DNA of 27,261 bases from a virus: positions 1 to 27,261 of the IMG/VR virus record IMGVR_UViG_3300021093_002288, one strand, 5' to 3'. Of this stretch, positions 7,887 through 14,480 are shown one piece after another. Under the pieces are notes generated by a model. That model saw only the letters and a list, made by a program, of their open reading frames with translations. It had not been told where the DNA came from and did no database searches. Each line of letters begins with the position of its first letter. Within the stretch, counting starts at the first letter, position 1. The position numbers were made by a program, and so were the translations under genes.

Positions 7887-8197
7887 GCGAAACCGACAAA
7901 CTAAAATTCGCAGGTGAGTATAGAAAACACGATCCAGACGGTCGCCTAATAGAATATAAAAAAGGTGATACTGTTACCTTTAAAGGTATTAACTATACTG
8001 CAACCAGATCTATAATTGGCAATTCTCCTATTTCAAAAAATAGTGGATGGGAAAAATTAACATCCACTTCTACATTCTATTGTCAATCTACAGAACCAGA
8101 AATATCTTTTGAGGGTGACCGATGGTTTAATACAGACCTAGGAATTCTTTACACAAGAGTTTGTGATATTGATGGACTTCAGTGGGTTGCTACTTGA
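7883..8197 (+). CDS. Small virion-like protein with carbohydrate-binding-like N-terminus
   Basis: The 104-residue product has two visible parts. Residues about 20-60 (KGDTVTFKGINYTATRS, then a GWEKL ending) resemble small chitin-binding/CBM5-12-type modules found on phage fibres. Residues about 63-104 contain GDRWFNTDLGILYTR and end in QWVAT. That second part closely matches the C-terminus of the collagen-like fibre gene at 25719-26705 ([15 protein letters not shown]). The start overlaps the upstream stop as ATGA. It is therefore probably a structural or attachment protein, oddly placed between early genes and without an obvious late promoter of its own. Confidence 0.7.
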   Translation: MSETDKLKFAGEYRKHDPDGRLIEYKKGDTVTFKGINYTATRSIIGNSPISKNSGWEKLTSTSTFYCQSTEPEISFEGDRWFNTDLGILYTRVCDIDGLQWVAT

Positions 8198-8222
8198 CTT
8201 CTTAATTTATTAGTGATATACT
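8194..8222 (+). promoter_or_regulatory. Strong sigma70-type promoter of the RNase H/clamp operon
   Basis: TTGACT (8194-8199) and TATACT (8217-8222) are separated by exactly 17 bases, a near-consensus bacterial promoter. The -35 box overlaps the stop codon of the upstream gene. The -10 box ends only six bases before the RNase H ATG at 8229, so transcription should begin at or next to the start codon. No Shine-Dalgarno is present. It shares the TATACT box and tight start-codon spacing with the gp55 promoter. Confidence 0.75.
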
Positions 8223-8228
8223 ATTTAC

Positions 8229-9074
8229 ATGATTTTGCTAGATAATAACCAGATCGTTCTTGCCAGTATTTTTGTTGGTCTAAAGAATGATCCAAATGTT
8301 TCCGAAGATCTAATTCGACATCAAGTCCTAAATTCTTACCGTATGATTCGCCGCCTCTTCAGTGAAGAGTATGGTGAACTTGTTATTTGTCAAGATTCTT
8401 CAAATTCTTGGAGAAAGAAGTTCTTTTCAAATTACAAGGCAAACCGATCAAAGAGTCATGCCGAATCCGACTATAATTGGGATGAGATTTATAGAATTTT
8501 GAATATCGTCCGTGATGAAGTCCGAGACAATTTTCCATACAAGAATATGCGGGTAGAGAACTGCGAAGCAGATGATATCATTGCCATTCTTGTGAAGAAC
8601 TACACTCACTCCGAAAAGATTGTCATTGTATCAAATGATAAGGATTTTCAACAACTACAAATTTATCCTGGCGTAAAGCAATATAGCACAATGCGTAAGG
8701 AATTTCTAGAGTGTAATTATCCGCGTTCGTTCCTTGCTGAACATATTATGCGTGGAGATTCGGGCGATGGTATTCCAAACATTCTTTCAGATGATGATGT
8801 TTTTATCAATGATGAAAAGAGACAGAATCGACTCACTTCAAAAAGAATGGAAGATATGATACGGGTTGCTCCTAAATTCACAGAAGATAAACTTCTACGA
8901 AATTGGGAACGAAATAGCACACTTATTGATTTCGTGAATATTCCGGCAGAAATCGAGACTCGTATTTTGGATGAATATGCTAAACCTACCGTTGTATCAG
9001 ATAGGTCAAAGGTTCTCCCCTATATGATCAATAACAAGTTAAAGAACCTTATTTCGGTTATTGAGGAGTTCTAA
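8229..9074 (+). CDS. rnh: RNase H, 5'-3' exonuclease (T4 Rnh/FEN-1 family)
   Basis: This 281-residue flap/5' nuclease removes RNA primers from lagging-strand fragments (T4 Rnh about 305). Acidic active-site residues expected for the FEN family are visible: D5, D56 in ICQDSSNSWRK, E113/D115/D116 in ENCEADDI, D137/D139 in SNDKDFQQL, and D177/D180 in RGDSGDGIPN, the last resembling the helix-hairpin-helix entry. The basic stretch around 61-73 (WRKKFFSNYKANR) matches the helical-arch region. The ATG lies six bases after a strong -10 box, implying a leaderless or nearly leaderless mRNA. It heads the replication operon rnh, small ORF, 45, 44, 62. Confidence 0.92.
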   Translation: MILLDNNQIVLASIFVGLKNDPNVSEDLIRHQVLNSYRMIRRLFSEEYGELVICQDSSNSWRKKFFSNYKANRSKSHAESDYNWDEIYRILNIVRDEVRDNFPYKNMRVENCEADDIIAILVKNYTHSEKIVIVSNDKDFQQLQIYPGVKQYSTMRKEFLECNYPRSFLAEHIMRGDSGDGIPNILSDDDVFINDEKRQNRLTSKRMEDMIRVAPKFTEDKLLRNWERNSTLIDFVNIPAEIETRILDEYAKPTVVSDRSKVLPYMINNKLKNLISVIEEF

Positions 9075-9075
9075 T

Positions 9076-9258
9076 GTGAAAAGAGAACACGGCAGAGATA
9101 GAGATGAACGACCACTCCGACGTAAGGATCGTGGTTCAATTGATAAGGAAAATACTTCCCGCAAGAGAAATGTAAAAAAGGATTTGCAGGAGTATGTTGA
9201 CAACATAAATGCTGGCGAGTATGATGACGAGCTAGATGATGAATTTGAGGATGAATAA
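9076..9258 (+). CDS. 60-aa charged protein, unknown (gp33/DsbA-like position)
   Basis: The gene starts at GTG 9076, supported by AGGAG at 9064-9068 with seven bases of spacing; the overlapping ATG at 9074 is followed at once by a stop. The product is bipolar: residues 1-42 are rich in Arg/Lys/Asp, and the end is strongly acidic (YDDELDDEFEDE). No family is recognised. In T4 the genes after rnh are dsbA and 33, small proteins that act in late transcription. Position and charge make this a candidate analogue, but sequence alone does not show it. It ends directly against the gp45 start. Confidence 0.7.
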   Translation: MKREHGRDRDERPLRRKDRGSIDKENTSRKRNVKKDLQEYVDNINAGEYDDELDDEFEDE

Positions 9259-9951
9259 ATGACAACTACAACAAACAAGATTAATCTTTCTAAGGAAACG
9301 CTTTCTATTTTAAAGAACTTTGCAAGCCTGAACTCAAACATCCTTGTAAAGCCAGGTAATGTGCTTCGCACAATTACCCCATCAAAGAATGGTATGGCAC
9401 AGGCAAAGGTATCAGAGTTTTTTGATACTGAATTTGGTATTTGGGATTTGAACAAGTTCCTTGGTGTGATTAGTTTGTTCAACAATCCAAATTTTGAATT
9501 CCATGATAAGTATGTTATTATCTCTGGTGGTGGATCGCAGAAGGTTAAGTATTACTACTCAGAACCAAAGTTGCTGACTACACCAACCAAGAATGTTAAC
9601 ATGCCAGACTCGGTGGTATCTGCAACCCTTTCTGGTGCTGACTTTACTCAAATTCAGAAGGCATCAGCAGTAATGCAACTTCCTGACCTATCTTTCGTAA
9701 ATAAGAATGGATCAATTGTTGCAGTAGTTACCGATCTAAAGGATCCCACTTCAAACAATTATGAAGTTGAAGTCGGAGATTATGATGGAAATGCAAACTT
9801 CAAGTTTAACTTTCAAATTCAGAATATCAAGTTGCTTGCTGGTGATTATGATATCAACTTTGCAAAGAACACGGTTGCCGAGTTCAGCAATGTTAATACT
9901 GATCTAGTTTATTGGTTTGCAATGGAATCTGGTTCAACTTACACTGAATGA
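9259..9951 (+). CDS. 45: gp45, sliding clamp
   Basis: The 230-residue protein (T4 gp45 228) is the trimeric processivity clamp for DNA polymerase and the mobile activator of late transcription with gp55. The N-terminal half shows the family pattern LSKETLSILKNFASLNSNI, then EFGIWDLNKFLGVISLF, then a FEFHDKYVIISG strand. Codon use is less AT-biased than in the glycan island. It starts immediately after the 60-aa gene and overlaps gp44 by ATGA, so the clamp and loader genes are translationally coupled as in T4. Confidence 0.95.
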   Translation: MTTTTNKINLSKETLSILKNFASLNSNILVKPGNVLRTITPSKNGMAQAKVSEFFDTEFGIWDLNKFLGVISLFNNPNFEFHDKYVIISGGGSQKVKYYYSEPKLLTTPTKNVNMPDSVVSATLSGADFTQIQKASAVMQLPDLSFVNKNGSIVAVVTDLKDPTSNNYEVEVGDYDGNANFKFNFQIQNIKLLAGDYDINFAKNTVAEFSNVNTDLVYWFAMESGSTYTE

Positions 9952-10904
9952 TTATGCAACACAAGGAAAATGAGTTTCTGTGGGTGGAGAAGTATCGCCC
10001 ACAGACAATTGAGGATTGTATTCTTCCCGGCGAATTGAAGAAAACCTTCATGGACATGGTGAAGAGGGGAGAACCGCAGAATCTACTTCTGTCTGGCACG
10101 GCGGGTATTGGTAAAACAACCGTTGCCCAGGCACTTTGTAGAGATATCGGCGTAGATTCGATGATTATCAACTGTTCAGAAAATGGTAACATCGACACCC
10201 TACGCACGGATATTCGGCAGTTTGCGAGTACTGTCTCTCTATCGGATGCCAAGAAAACGGTTATCCTAGATGAGTTTGACTATTCAAATGCACAAAGCAT
10301 TCAACCTGCTCTCCGTGGCGCAATCGAAGAGTTTTCTAACAATTGCAGATTCATTATCACTTGTAACTACAAGAGTCGAATCATTGAACCGATTCACTCT
10401 CGTTGCACCTGTATTGAGTTCAAGATTCCACAAAAGGAAAAGCCTGCAATGGCATTGAAGATGCTCGGCAGGATCAATCATATTTTGGAGAATGAGGGAG
10501 TAAAAGTCAAGGACTCTGCCGTTTTAGCACAGCTAATTGCGAAGCACTTCCCAGATTTTAGACGAATTCTGAATGAACTCCAAAGATATTCAGTTTCCGG
10601 CACAATTGACGAGGGTATACTTGCCAATCTTGCAGAAGTCGATATGAAGGCACTTGTTACCTCTATGCGTACCAAGGACTTTGCAGGGGTACGGAAGTGG
10701 GTTGTAATGAACCTAGACAACTCTCAAACAGAGATCTTCAGGAGGGTGTATGACAGCATGTATGACTTCCTAACCGCTCCTAGCATCCCTGAAGCGGTTC
10801 TGGTGCTTGCAGAGTACCAATACAAGTCTTCCTTCGTAGCAGATCAGGAAATCAATCTAGTAGCGTGTATGACCGAATTAATGATGCGTTGTGAGTTTAA
10901 GTGA
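9948..10904 (+). CDS. 44: gp44, clamp-loader ATPase large subunit
   Basis: The 318-residue AAA+ ATPase (T4 gp44 319) forms the motor of the gp44/gp62 loader that opens gp45 and places it on primer-template DNA. Visible motifs are LWVEKYRPQTIEDCILP near the N-terminus, Walker A GTAGIGKT (50-57), Walker B ILDEFD (106-111), sensor 1 TCN (138-140) and the arginine-finger SRC (151-153). The C-terminal helical collar follows. Starts at 9948 and 9954 are both possible; 9948 gives ATGA overlap with gp45. Confidence 0.96.
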   Translation: MIMQHKENEFLWVEKYRPQTIEDCILPGELKKTFMDMVKRGEPQNLLLSGTAGIGKTTVAQALCRDIGVDSMIINCSENGNIDTLRTDIRQFASTVSLSDAKKTVILDEFDYSNAQSIQPALRGAIEEFSNNCRFIITCNYKSRIIEPIHSRCTCIEFKIPQKEKPAMALKMLGRINHILENEGVKVKDSAVLAQLIAKHFPDFRRILNELQRYSVSGTIDEGILANLAEVDMKALVTSMRTKDFAGVRKWVVMNLDNSQTEIFRRVYDSMYDFLTAPSIPEAVLVLAEYQYKSSFVADQEINLVACMTELMMRCEFK

Positions 10905-11287
10905 TGCCATCTCTAGGTGACTTTCTTAATTCTATTAATTACAACAAGAAGGATCTTGTCAGAGAAGATCCCCTTGCGGAGAAGGATTATCTGCCGTTTG
11001 TAACAAATCGTTGTCTATCCTACTTTCCAGACACCGTATTTTATGCAAATCAGATGAATATGATGCCGCATCTTGAGAAAAAGATGCAATATGACTATTT
11101 ACGGAATAAACTCTCTCGTAGAAGTCGGTTCAGTAAGTGGCATAAGCAGGAAGAAAACAAGGATATTGACGCAATAAAGCAATATTATGGATATTCCTCC
11201 CAAAAGGCAAAACAAGTTCTTCATTTGTTTTCTGATGAACAAATTAAGGAAATTAAGTCTCACCTAAATACTGGTGGACATAAATAG
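10904..11287 (+). CDS. 62: gp62, clamp-loader small subunit
   Basis: The 127-residue product follows gp44 directly, as in T4, and has the expected features: SLGDFLNSINYNKKDL at the N-terminus, NRCLSYFPDTVFYANQMN, and a C-terminal helix with SDEQIKEIK. It is clearly shorter than T4 gp62 (187). The shared length and pattern argue for the compact gp62 type rather than a truncation, because the reading frame ends cleanly. ATG 10904 overlaps the gp44 stop (TGATG); a GTG at 10901 is an alternative. The last codons CAT AAA TAG contain a CATAAATA late-promoter octamer for the next unit. Confidence 0.88.
   Translation: MPSLGDFLNSINYNKKDLVREDPLAEKDYLPFVTNRCLSYFPDTVFYANQMNMMPHLEKKMQYDYLRNKLSRRSRFSKWHKQEENKDIDAIKQYYGYSSQKAKQVLHLFSDEQIKEIKSHLNTGGHK
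11279..11286 (+). promoter_or_regulatory. Late promoter octamer CATAAATA
   Basis: CATAAATA matches seven of eight positions of the T4 late consensus TATAAATA and fits the relaxed NATAAATA form. It overlaps the last codons of gp62 and lies 16 bases before the ATG of the first gene of an inserted small-protein cassette. The identical octamer in the same arrangement stands before the virion gene at 25288. Confidence 0.65.
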
Positions 11288-11302
11288 TAGAAAGGAAAGT
11301 CT

Positions 11303-11563
11303 ATGAATTTTAACCCAGTACAAGGAATTAGTGGTTCTGCCGCAGTTGCGGTAACAACAATTAATAAGCATAAAGCGTTTTTACTTTCAAATACAGGGGC
11401 CGCCGCGGCCACTGTTATTTTAAAATTTATGAAACCGGATGGAACTGGTACAGATAATTTTAAGTTTCTTATACAGCAAAATACTGGAGCACTTTATTTT
11501 CCTTTAAGATTACATAGTGTTGTGAGTTCTACTCAGATACTTAATATAATGCTTTTAATGTAA
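11303..11563 (+). CDS. Small putative virion protein, unknown
   Basis: The 86-residue product is rich in Ala, Thr, Ser and short beta-strand patterns, with KAFLLSNTGAAAATVILKF in the middle and no charged patches, much like small phage structural proteins. AAGGAAA about seven bases upstream gives a clear ribosome-binding site. A CATAAATA late-promoter octamer lies just before it. No family is recognised. It is the first gene of a four-gene cassette ending at a strong terminator, and TAATG couples it to the next gene. Confidence 0.7.
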   Translation: MNFNPVQGISGSAAVAVTTINKHKAFLLSNTGAAAATVILKFMKPDGTGTDNFKFLIQQNTGALYFPLRLHSVVSSTQILNIMLLM

Positions 11564-11976
11564 TGTTTACCGCGTTAACTGATAACAGTTTACCATTATT
11601 ATGGTCTTATGAGGATAAACAATTTCATCCTTTAGGATGTACATCTGGTACAGAAGAATTTACTTATAACGGAACAAATAAGTCTTTTAATGTAGATGTT
11701 AGTTCGTATAAACATTCTTCTATTTTATTGGCATTATATATTGATAATCCAGCTGGAGTAGAATTTGATTTACAATTATCTTTACAAAATCTAGAAATAG
11801 ATGAATGGAGTGAGCCACTTGGAGTATTCGTTGGCACCGGAGCAGGAAGTGCTATTTATAGACCAGCATTATTGAAGTATATCCCTTTCAGATTAAATAC
11901 ATTTACTATTAATATACAGGAATCATCTGGTCCAGGAAGCTATGATATCAATTGGAGTGTACTTTTACTTTCATAA
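11563..11976 (+). CDS. Putative beta-rich virion protein, unknown
   Basis: The 137-residue protein begins inside the stop of the previous gene (TAATG). Alternating hydrophobic residues (for example SSILLALYID, FDLQLSLQNLEI, YDINWSVLLLS) suggest a beta-sandwich such as a capsid decoration or fibre domain. No catalytic motif is visible. Together with its neighbours it looks like late structural DNA placed within the replication cluster. No family recognised. Confidence 0.7.
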   Translation: MFTALTDNSLPLLWSYEDKQFHPLGCTSGTEEFTYNGTNKSFNVDVSSYKHSSILLALYIDNPAGVEFDLQLSLQNLEIDEWSEPLGVFVGTGAGSAIYRPALLKYIPFRLNTFTINIQESSGPGSYDINWSVLLLS

Positions 11977-12143
11977 TGCTAACACAAGAACAAATACAAC
12001 TTTTAAATTCGTTAAAGGGAGAGGTTGATAAGATCAAGGTCAACATCCTCTTGGAAAATAAGAAACTTGATCAGATTGCTGATGCTATAAATCAGGTTAT
12101 AAATTATGTCCAGACCAACAAAGACACAACTAGTACCACTTGA
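11976..12143 (+). CDS. 55-aa coiled-coil protein, unknown
   Basis: The ATG at 11976 overlaps the preceding stop as TAATG, so I prefer it to the in-frame TTG at 11952. The peptide is one continuous amphipathic helix with heptad-like spacing of Leu/Ile/Val (about residues 5-50) and a Thr/Ser-rich end. It could trimerise or pair with a neighbour. No family recognised. Confidence 0.65.
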   Translation: MLTQEQIQLLNSLKGEVDKIKVNILLENKKLDQIADAINQVINYVQTNKDTTSTT

Positions 12144-12186
12144 TTTGCAGTATCTTCGATTCCCAATTTATAGGAGATATATTACA

Positions 12187-12480
12187 ATGAGTTTTAGCTA
12201 TCGTTTTCTATCGTTCATCGCACTTTTTACCTCAGTAGTTCTTCACTTCGCAGGTTTTGAATTTAATGTTGTTTCTTGCTTCGCAGGACTCAGCATTGTT
12301 CTTCTTGCATATGACAACCATACTCTTCGTGCTCGTCTAGACGAAAAGCACAACTGGGATTACATCGGTGATCTTGAACGACGAGTTGATCGCGTGGATG
12401 AGGGTCTTTCATGCATCAAGAACAAGGTTAATTCCTGCTGCAAGCCAAAGGACGCTTGTCCATCTACAGTGACTAACTGA
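12187..12480 (+). CDS. Small membrane protein, unknown
   Basis: The chosen ATG at 12187 has AGGAG at 12171-12175 upstream; a longer in-frame start at 12106 would overlap the previous gene by 38 bases. The 97-residue product has a hydrophobic N-terminal half (about residues 7-43) compatible with one or two membrane spans. It is followed by a charged helix (HTLRARLDEK through DRVDEG) and a cysteine-rich tail (four Cys in the last 25 residues). Codon use is more GC-rich than in the three genes before it. It may be an envelope-acting protein such as a lysis or exclusion factor; this is a guess from topology. It ends just before a strong terminator. Confidence 0.7.
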   Translation: MSFSYRFLSFIALFTSVVLHFAGFEFNVVSCFAGLSIVLLAYDNHTLRARLDEKHNWDYIGDLERRVDRVDEGLSCIKNKVNSCCKPKDACPSTVTN

Positions 12481-12501
12481 GATACAACTTTTTTCTAGAA
12501 G

Positions 12502-12527
12502 AACCCCGCGAAAGCGGGGTTTTTTAT
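12502..12527 (+). terminator. Strong intrinsic terminator
   Basis: AACCCCGC (12502-12509) and GCGGGGTT (12514-12521) form a perfect eight-base-pair stem around a stable GAAA tetraloop, followed by a T-rich tail. It closes the 11303-12480 cassette and insulates regA from upstream transcription. Confidence 0.93.
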
Positions 12528-12543
12528 TTAAAATCCCCGTTTT

Positions 12544-12551
12544 TATAAATA
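12544..12551 (+). promoter_or_regulatory. Exact T4-type late promoter TATAAATA upstream of regA
   Basis: TATAAATA matches the T4 late consensus at all eight positions. It sits between the terminator and the regA ATG at 12572, leaving a leader of roughly 15 bases that contains GGAG (12563-12566). Confidence 0.75.
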
Positions 12552-12571
12552 TTGATAAAATCGGAGATATT

Positions 12572-12973
12572 ATGGAAATTGATGATGATATTTTTCAAGG
12601 ATTAGGCGTTGAAGTGACACTAAAGAATAAAGAGGACTTCCTTAAGGTAAAGGAGACTCTAACCCGTTTGGGTGTCTCTTCCAAGCACGAAAAGAAACTA
12701 TACCAGTCTTGTCATATTCTACATAAACGCGGTAGGTATGCCATTATGCATTTCAAGGAAATGTTTTTGATGGACGGACTAGAGAGCGATATCAGCGAAG
12801 AAGACGAGATGAGAAGAAATACGATTGTTAAACTTCTCGTAGACTGGGGTCTATTAGATGCCGTAGATCCTACAGAATATGAAAAACAATTAAGTCTTGC
12901 TCGTTTAAAGATTCTTTCACATAAGGAGAAGGGAGACTGGGAACTCGTACCTAAATACCATATAGGAAGGTGA
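12572..12973 (+). CDS. regA: RegA, translational repressor
   Basis: RegA binds the start regions of early phage mRNAs and shuts off their translation. The 133-residue protein (T4 122) keeps family signatures: VEVTLKNKEDFLKVKETLTRLGV, LYQSCHILHKRGRY, HFKEMFLMDGL, then EEDEMRRNTIV and KLLVDWGLL, ending with WELVPKYHIG. GGAG lies six bases before ATG 12572, in an AT-rich leader that could be its own autoregulatory target. In T4 regA lies directly between 62 and 43; here it is cut off from 62 by a late-type cassette plus terminator, and from any polymerase gene by the glycan island. Confidence 0.95.
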   Translation: MEIDDDIFQGLGVEVTLKNKEDFLKVKETLTRLGVSSKHEKKLYQSCHILHKRGRYAIMHFKEMFLMDGLESDISEEDEMRRNTIVKLLVDWGLLDAVDPTEYEKQLSLARLKILSHKEKGDWELVPKYHIGR

Positions 12974-12978
12974 TTTTT

Positions 12979-13821
12979 ATGAATATGATTCAAGCGATAG
13001 GTGCTCCGTTTCCGGTTCAGTATTCTTCTTGCTCAAATAAACTACCAGAACTGTTCAGATGGACAGATGATGATAACCCAGTAAAGGTTTATATTGACCG
13101 TGGTATTGCTCTTGGTTTACAAGAACCAAAGAAAGAAGGAGAAAAGAAAATTGCATGGGTTTGTGAATCCAGAGCAATTTTTCATTTAAGTTATCCAAGA
13201 GAAGCATGGATACATCAATTAGAACAACTTTCAAATACATTTGATTTAATTATTACATCTGAAAGAGAGATGTGTAAATTTGACAATATTGTTTTTTCAT
13301 ATGCAGGTAGTAATTTACCGTGGTTACCGTATTTGAATGCAGTTCCAGAGAAGACAAAAAATATATCTCTTATTGCTTCTCCAAAGAAAATGACATTTGG
13401 TCACGCTATTAGACATTTGATAGCAGAAAAATATTCAAATCAAATGGATATTTTTGGAGGTGCAAATGGCACTAAAAGATTTGGGTTTGGATCCTCTCCG
13501 TGGCCAGATAAATCTGAAGCCATTGTTCCTTATAGATTTTCTTTAGCAATAGAAAACGATTCGTATAAGACATATTATACGGAAAAGATAACAGACTGTT
13601 TTGCTTCTGGTACTATACCAGTTTATTGGGGAACTCCAGACATAGATGAGCATTTCAATAAAGATGGTATAATTAATTTGACAAGTGACTTTGATTTTAG
13701 TAAACTAACTCCAGAATTGTACGAAAGTAAACTTGATGCAGTCAAAGACAATATGGAAAGAGTTAAGACACTTAAAAATGCAGATGATTGTGTATATAAG
13801 ATAATAGAGAGTAGGTTATGA
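12979..13821 (+). CDS. GT10-like alpha-1,3-fucosyltransferase
   Basis: The 280-residue protein has the GT10 signature block at about 185-225: YRFSLAIENDS, then YYTEKITDCFASGTIPVYWG, followed by a phenylalanine-asparagine and GIINL. This block binds the GDP-sugar donor. The N-terminal half would be the acceptor side. ATG 12979 is chosen because AGGAAGG (12964-12970) is well spaced from it; a GTG at 12970 overlaps the regA stop. No signal or membrane anchor is visible, so it should be cytoplasmic. It opens the glycan island and is paralogous to the N-terminal domain of the protein at 14477. Confidence 0.85.
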   Translation: MNMIQAIGAPFPVQYSSCSNKLPELFRWTDDDNPVKVYIDRGIALGLQEPKKEGEKKIAWVCESRAIFHLSYPREAWIHQLEQLSNTFDLIITSEREMCKFDNIVFSYAGSNLPWLPYLNAVPEKTKNISLIASPKKMTFGHAIRHLIAEKYSNQMDIFGGANGTKRFGFGSSPWPDKSEAIVPYRFSLAIENDSYKTYYTEKITDCFASGTIPVYWGTPDIDEHFNKDGIINLTSDFDFSKLTPELYESKLDAVKDNMERVKTLKNADDCVYKIIESRL

Positions 13822-14480
13822 AAACTGAAATTGTTTCTTTTTATTCTGATATCGACAATAGAACATATTATAGTGATCATGCAAAACGACTTAGACAGAA
13901 TTGCATTGAACTAAATATACCGTATGACATTAGAGAACTTCCATCTACCGGAAGTTATAGGTTAAATTGTTTATCAAAACCAAAATTTATTTTGGCAATG
14001 ATGGAAGAAAAGAAAAAACCATTTGTTTGGATGGATGTTGATTCAACCATTCACAATGAACTTAAAGTTTTTGATGATAAAGAAAATCTTTGTGATTTAA
14101 TTTTTGCATATCAATCTATTGTTCCACATAAAGATGTATTAAAACCAAAGGCATCTCCGATTTATTTGAATCAAACTCCAATTGTCTATGAGTTTGTTAA
14201 ATTTTGGATAGATAAGTGTGAAGAAAACTTAAAAAATAATGGTCCTAAAGTGTTTGATCATGAAATTTTATTGGTGGAAGTTTTACCTGCATTTATTCAA
14301 AAATTAAGAGTTGGAGTCTTGACTATGAATTACGCAATATGGCCAGGAACAGATGCACCCAATGGTATGAAACCATACATAACTATGGGTATAGCAGATG
14401 GTGATTCAAAGGAAAAGTCTTTAAAAGAAATGGGACTTTCTGAAAGTAATATTAAATTTAACATGGTAGGAAATATATGA
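13818..14480 (+). CDS. Nucleotide-diphospho-sugar transferase-like glycosyltransferase
   Basis: The 220-residue protein has a GT-A-like layout: an N-terminal strand-rich part and FVWMDVDSTI (about 73-82), where D-x-D would coordinate the metal and sugar nucleotide. FDHEILLVEV (about 145-154) resembles the conserved Asp-x-x region of PF03407-type transferases. The layout resembles the protein at 22620 (Y-x(2,3)-A near the start, then KK-h-h-W-h-D). ATGA overlaps link it to both neighbours. The donor and acceptor are unknown. Confidence 0.65.
   Translation: MKTEIVSFYSDIDNRTYYSDHAKRLRQNCIELNIPYDIRELPSTGSYRLNCLSKPKFILAMMEEKKKPFVWMDVDSTIHNELKVFDDKENLCDLIFAYQSIVPHKDVLKPKASPIYLNQTPIVYEFVKFWIDKCEENLKNNGPKVFDHEILLVEVLPAFIQKLRVGVLTMNYAIWPGTDAPNGMKPYITMGIADGDSKEKSLKEMGLSESNIKFNMVGNI

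Noticed and set aside
12106-12186. Longer start for the small membrane protein
   Set aside because: It overlaps the coiled-coil gene, while ATG 12187 has AGGAG upstream and begins directly before the hydrophobic segment.
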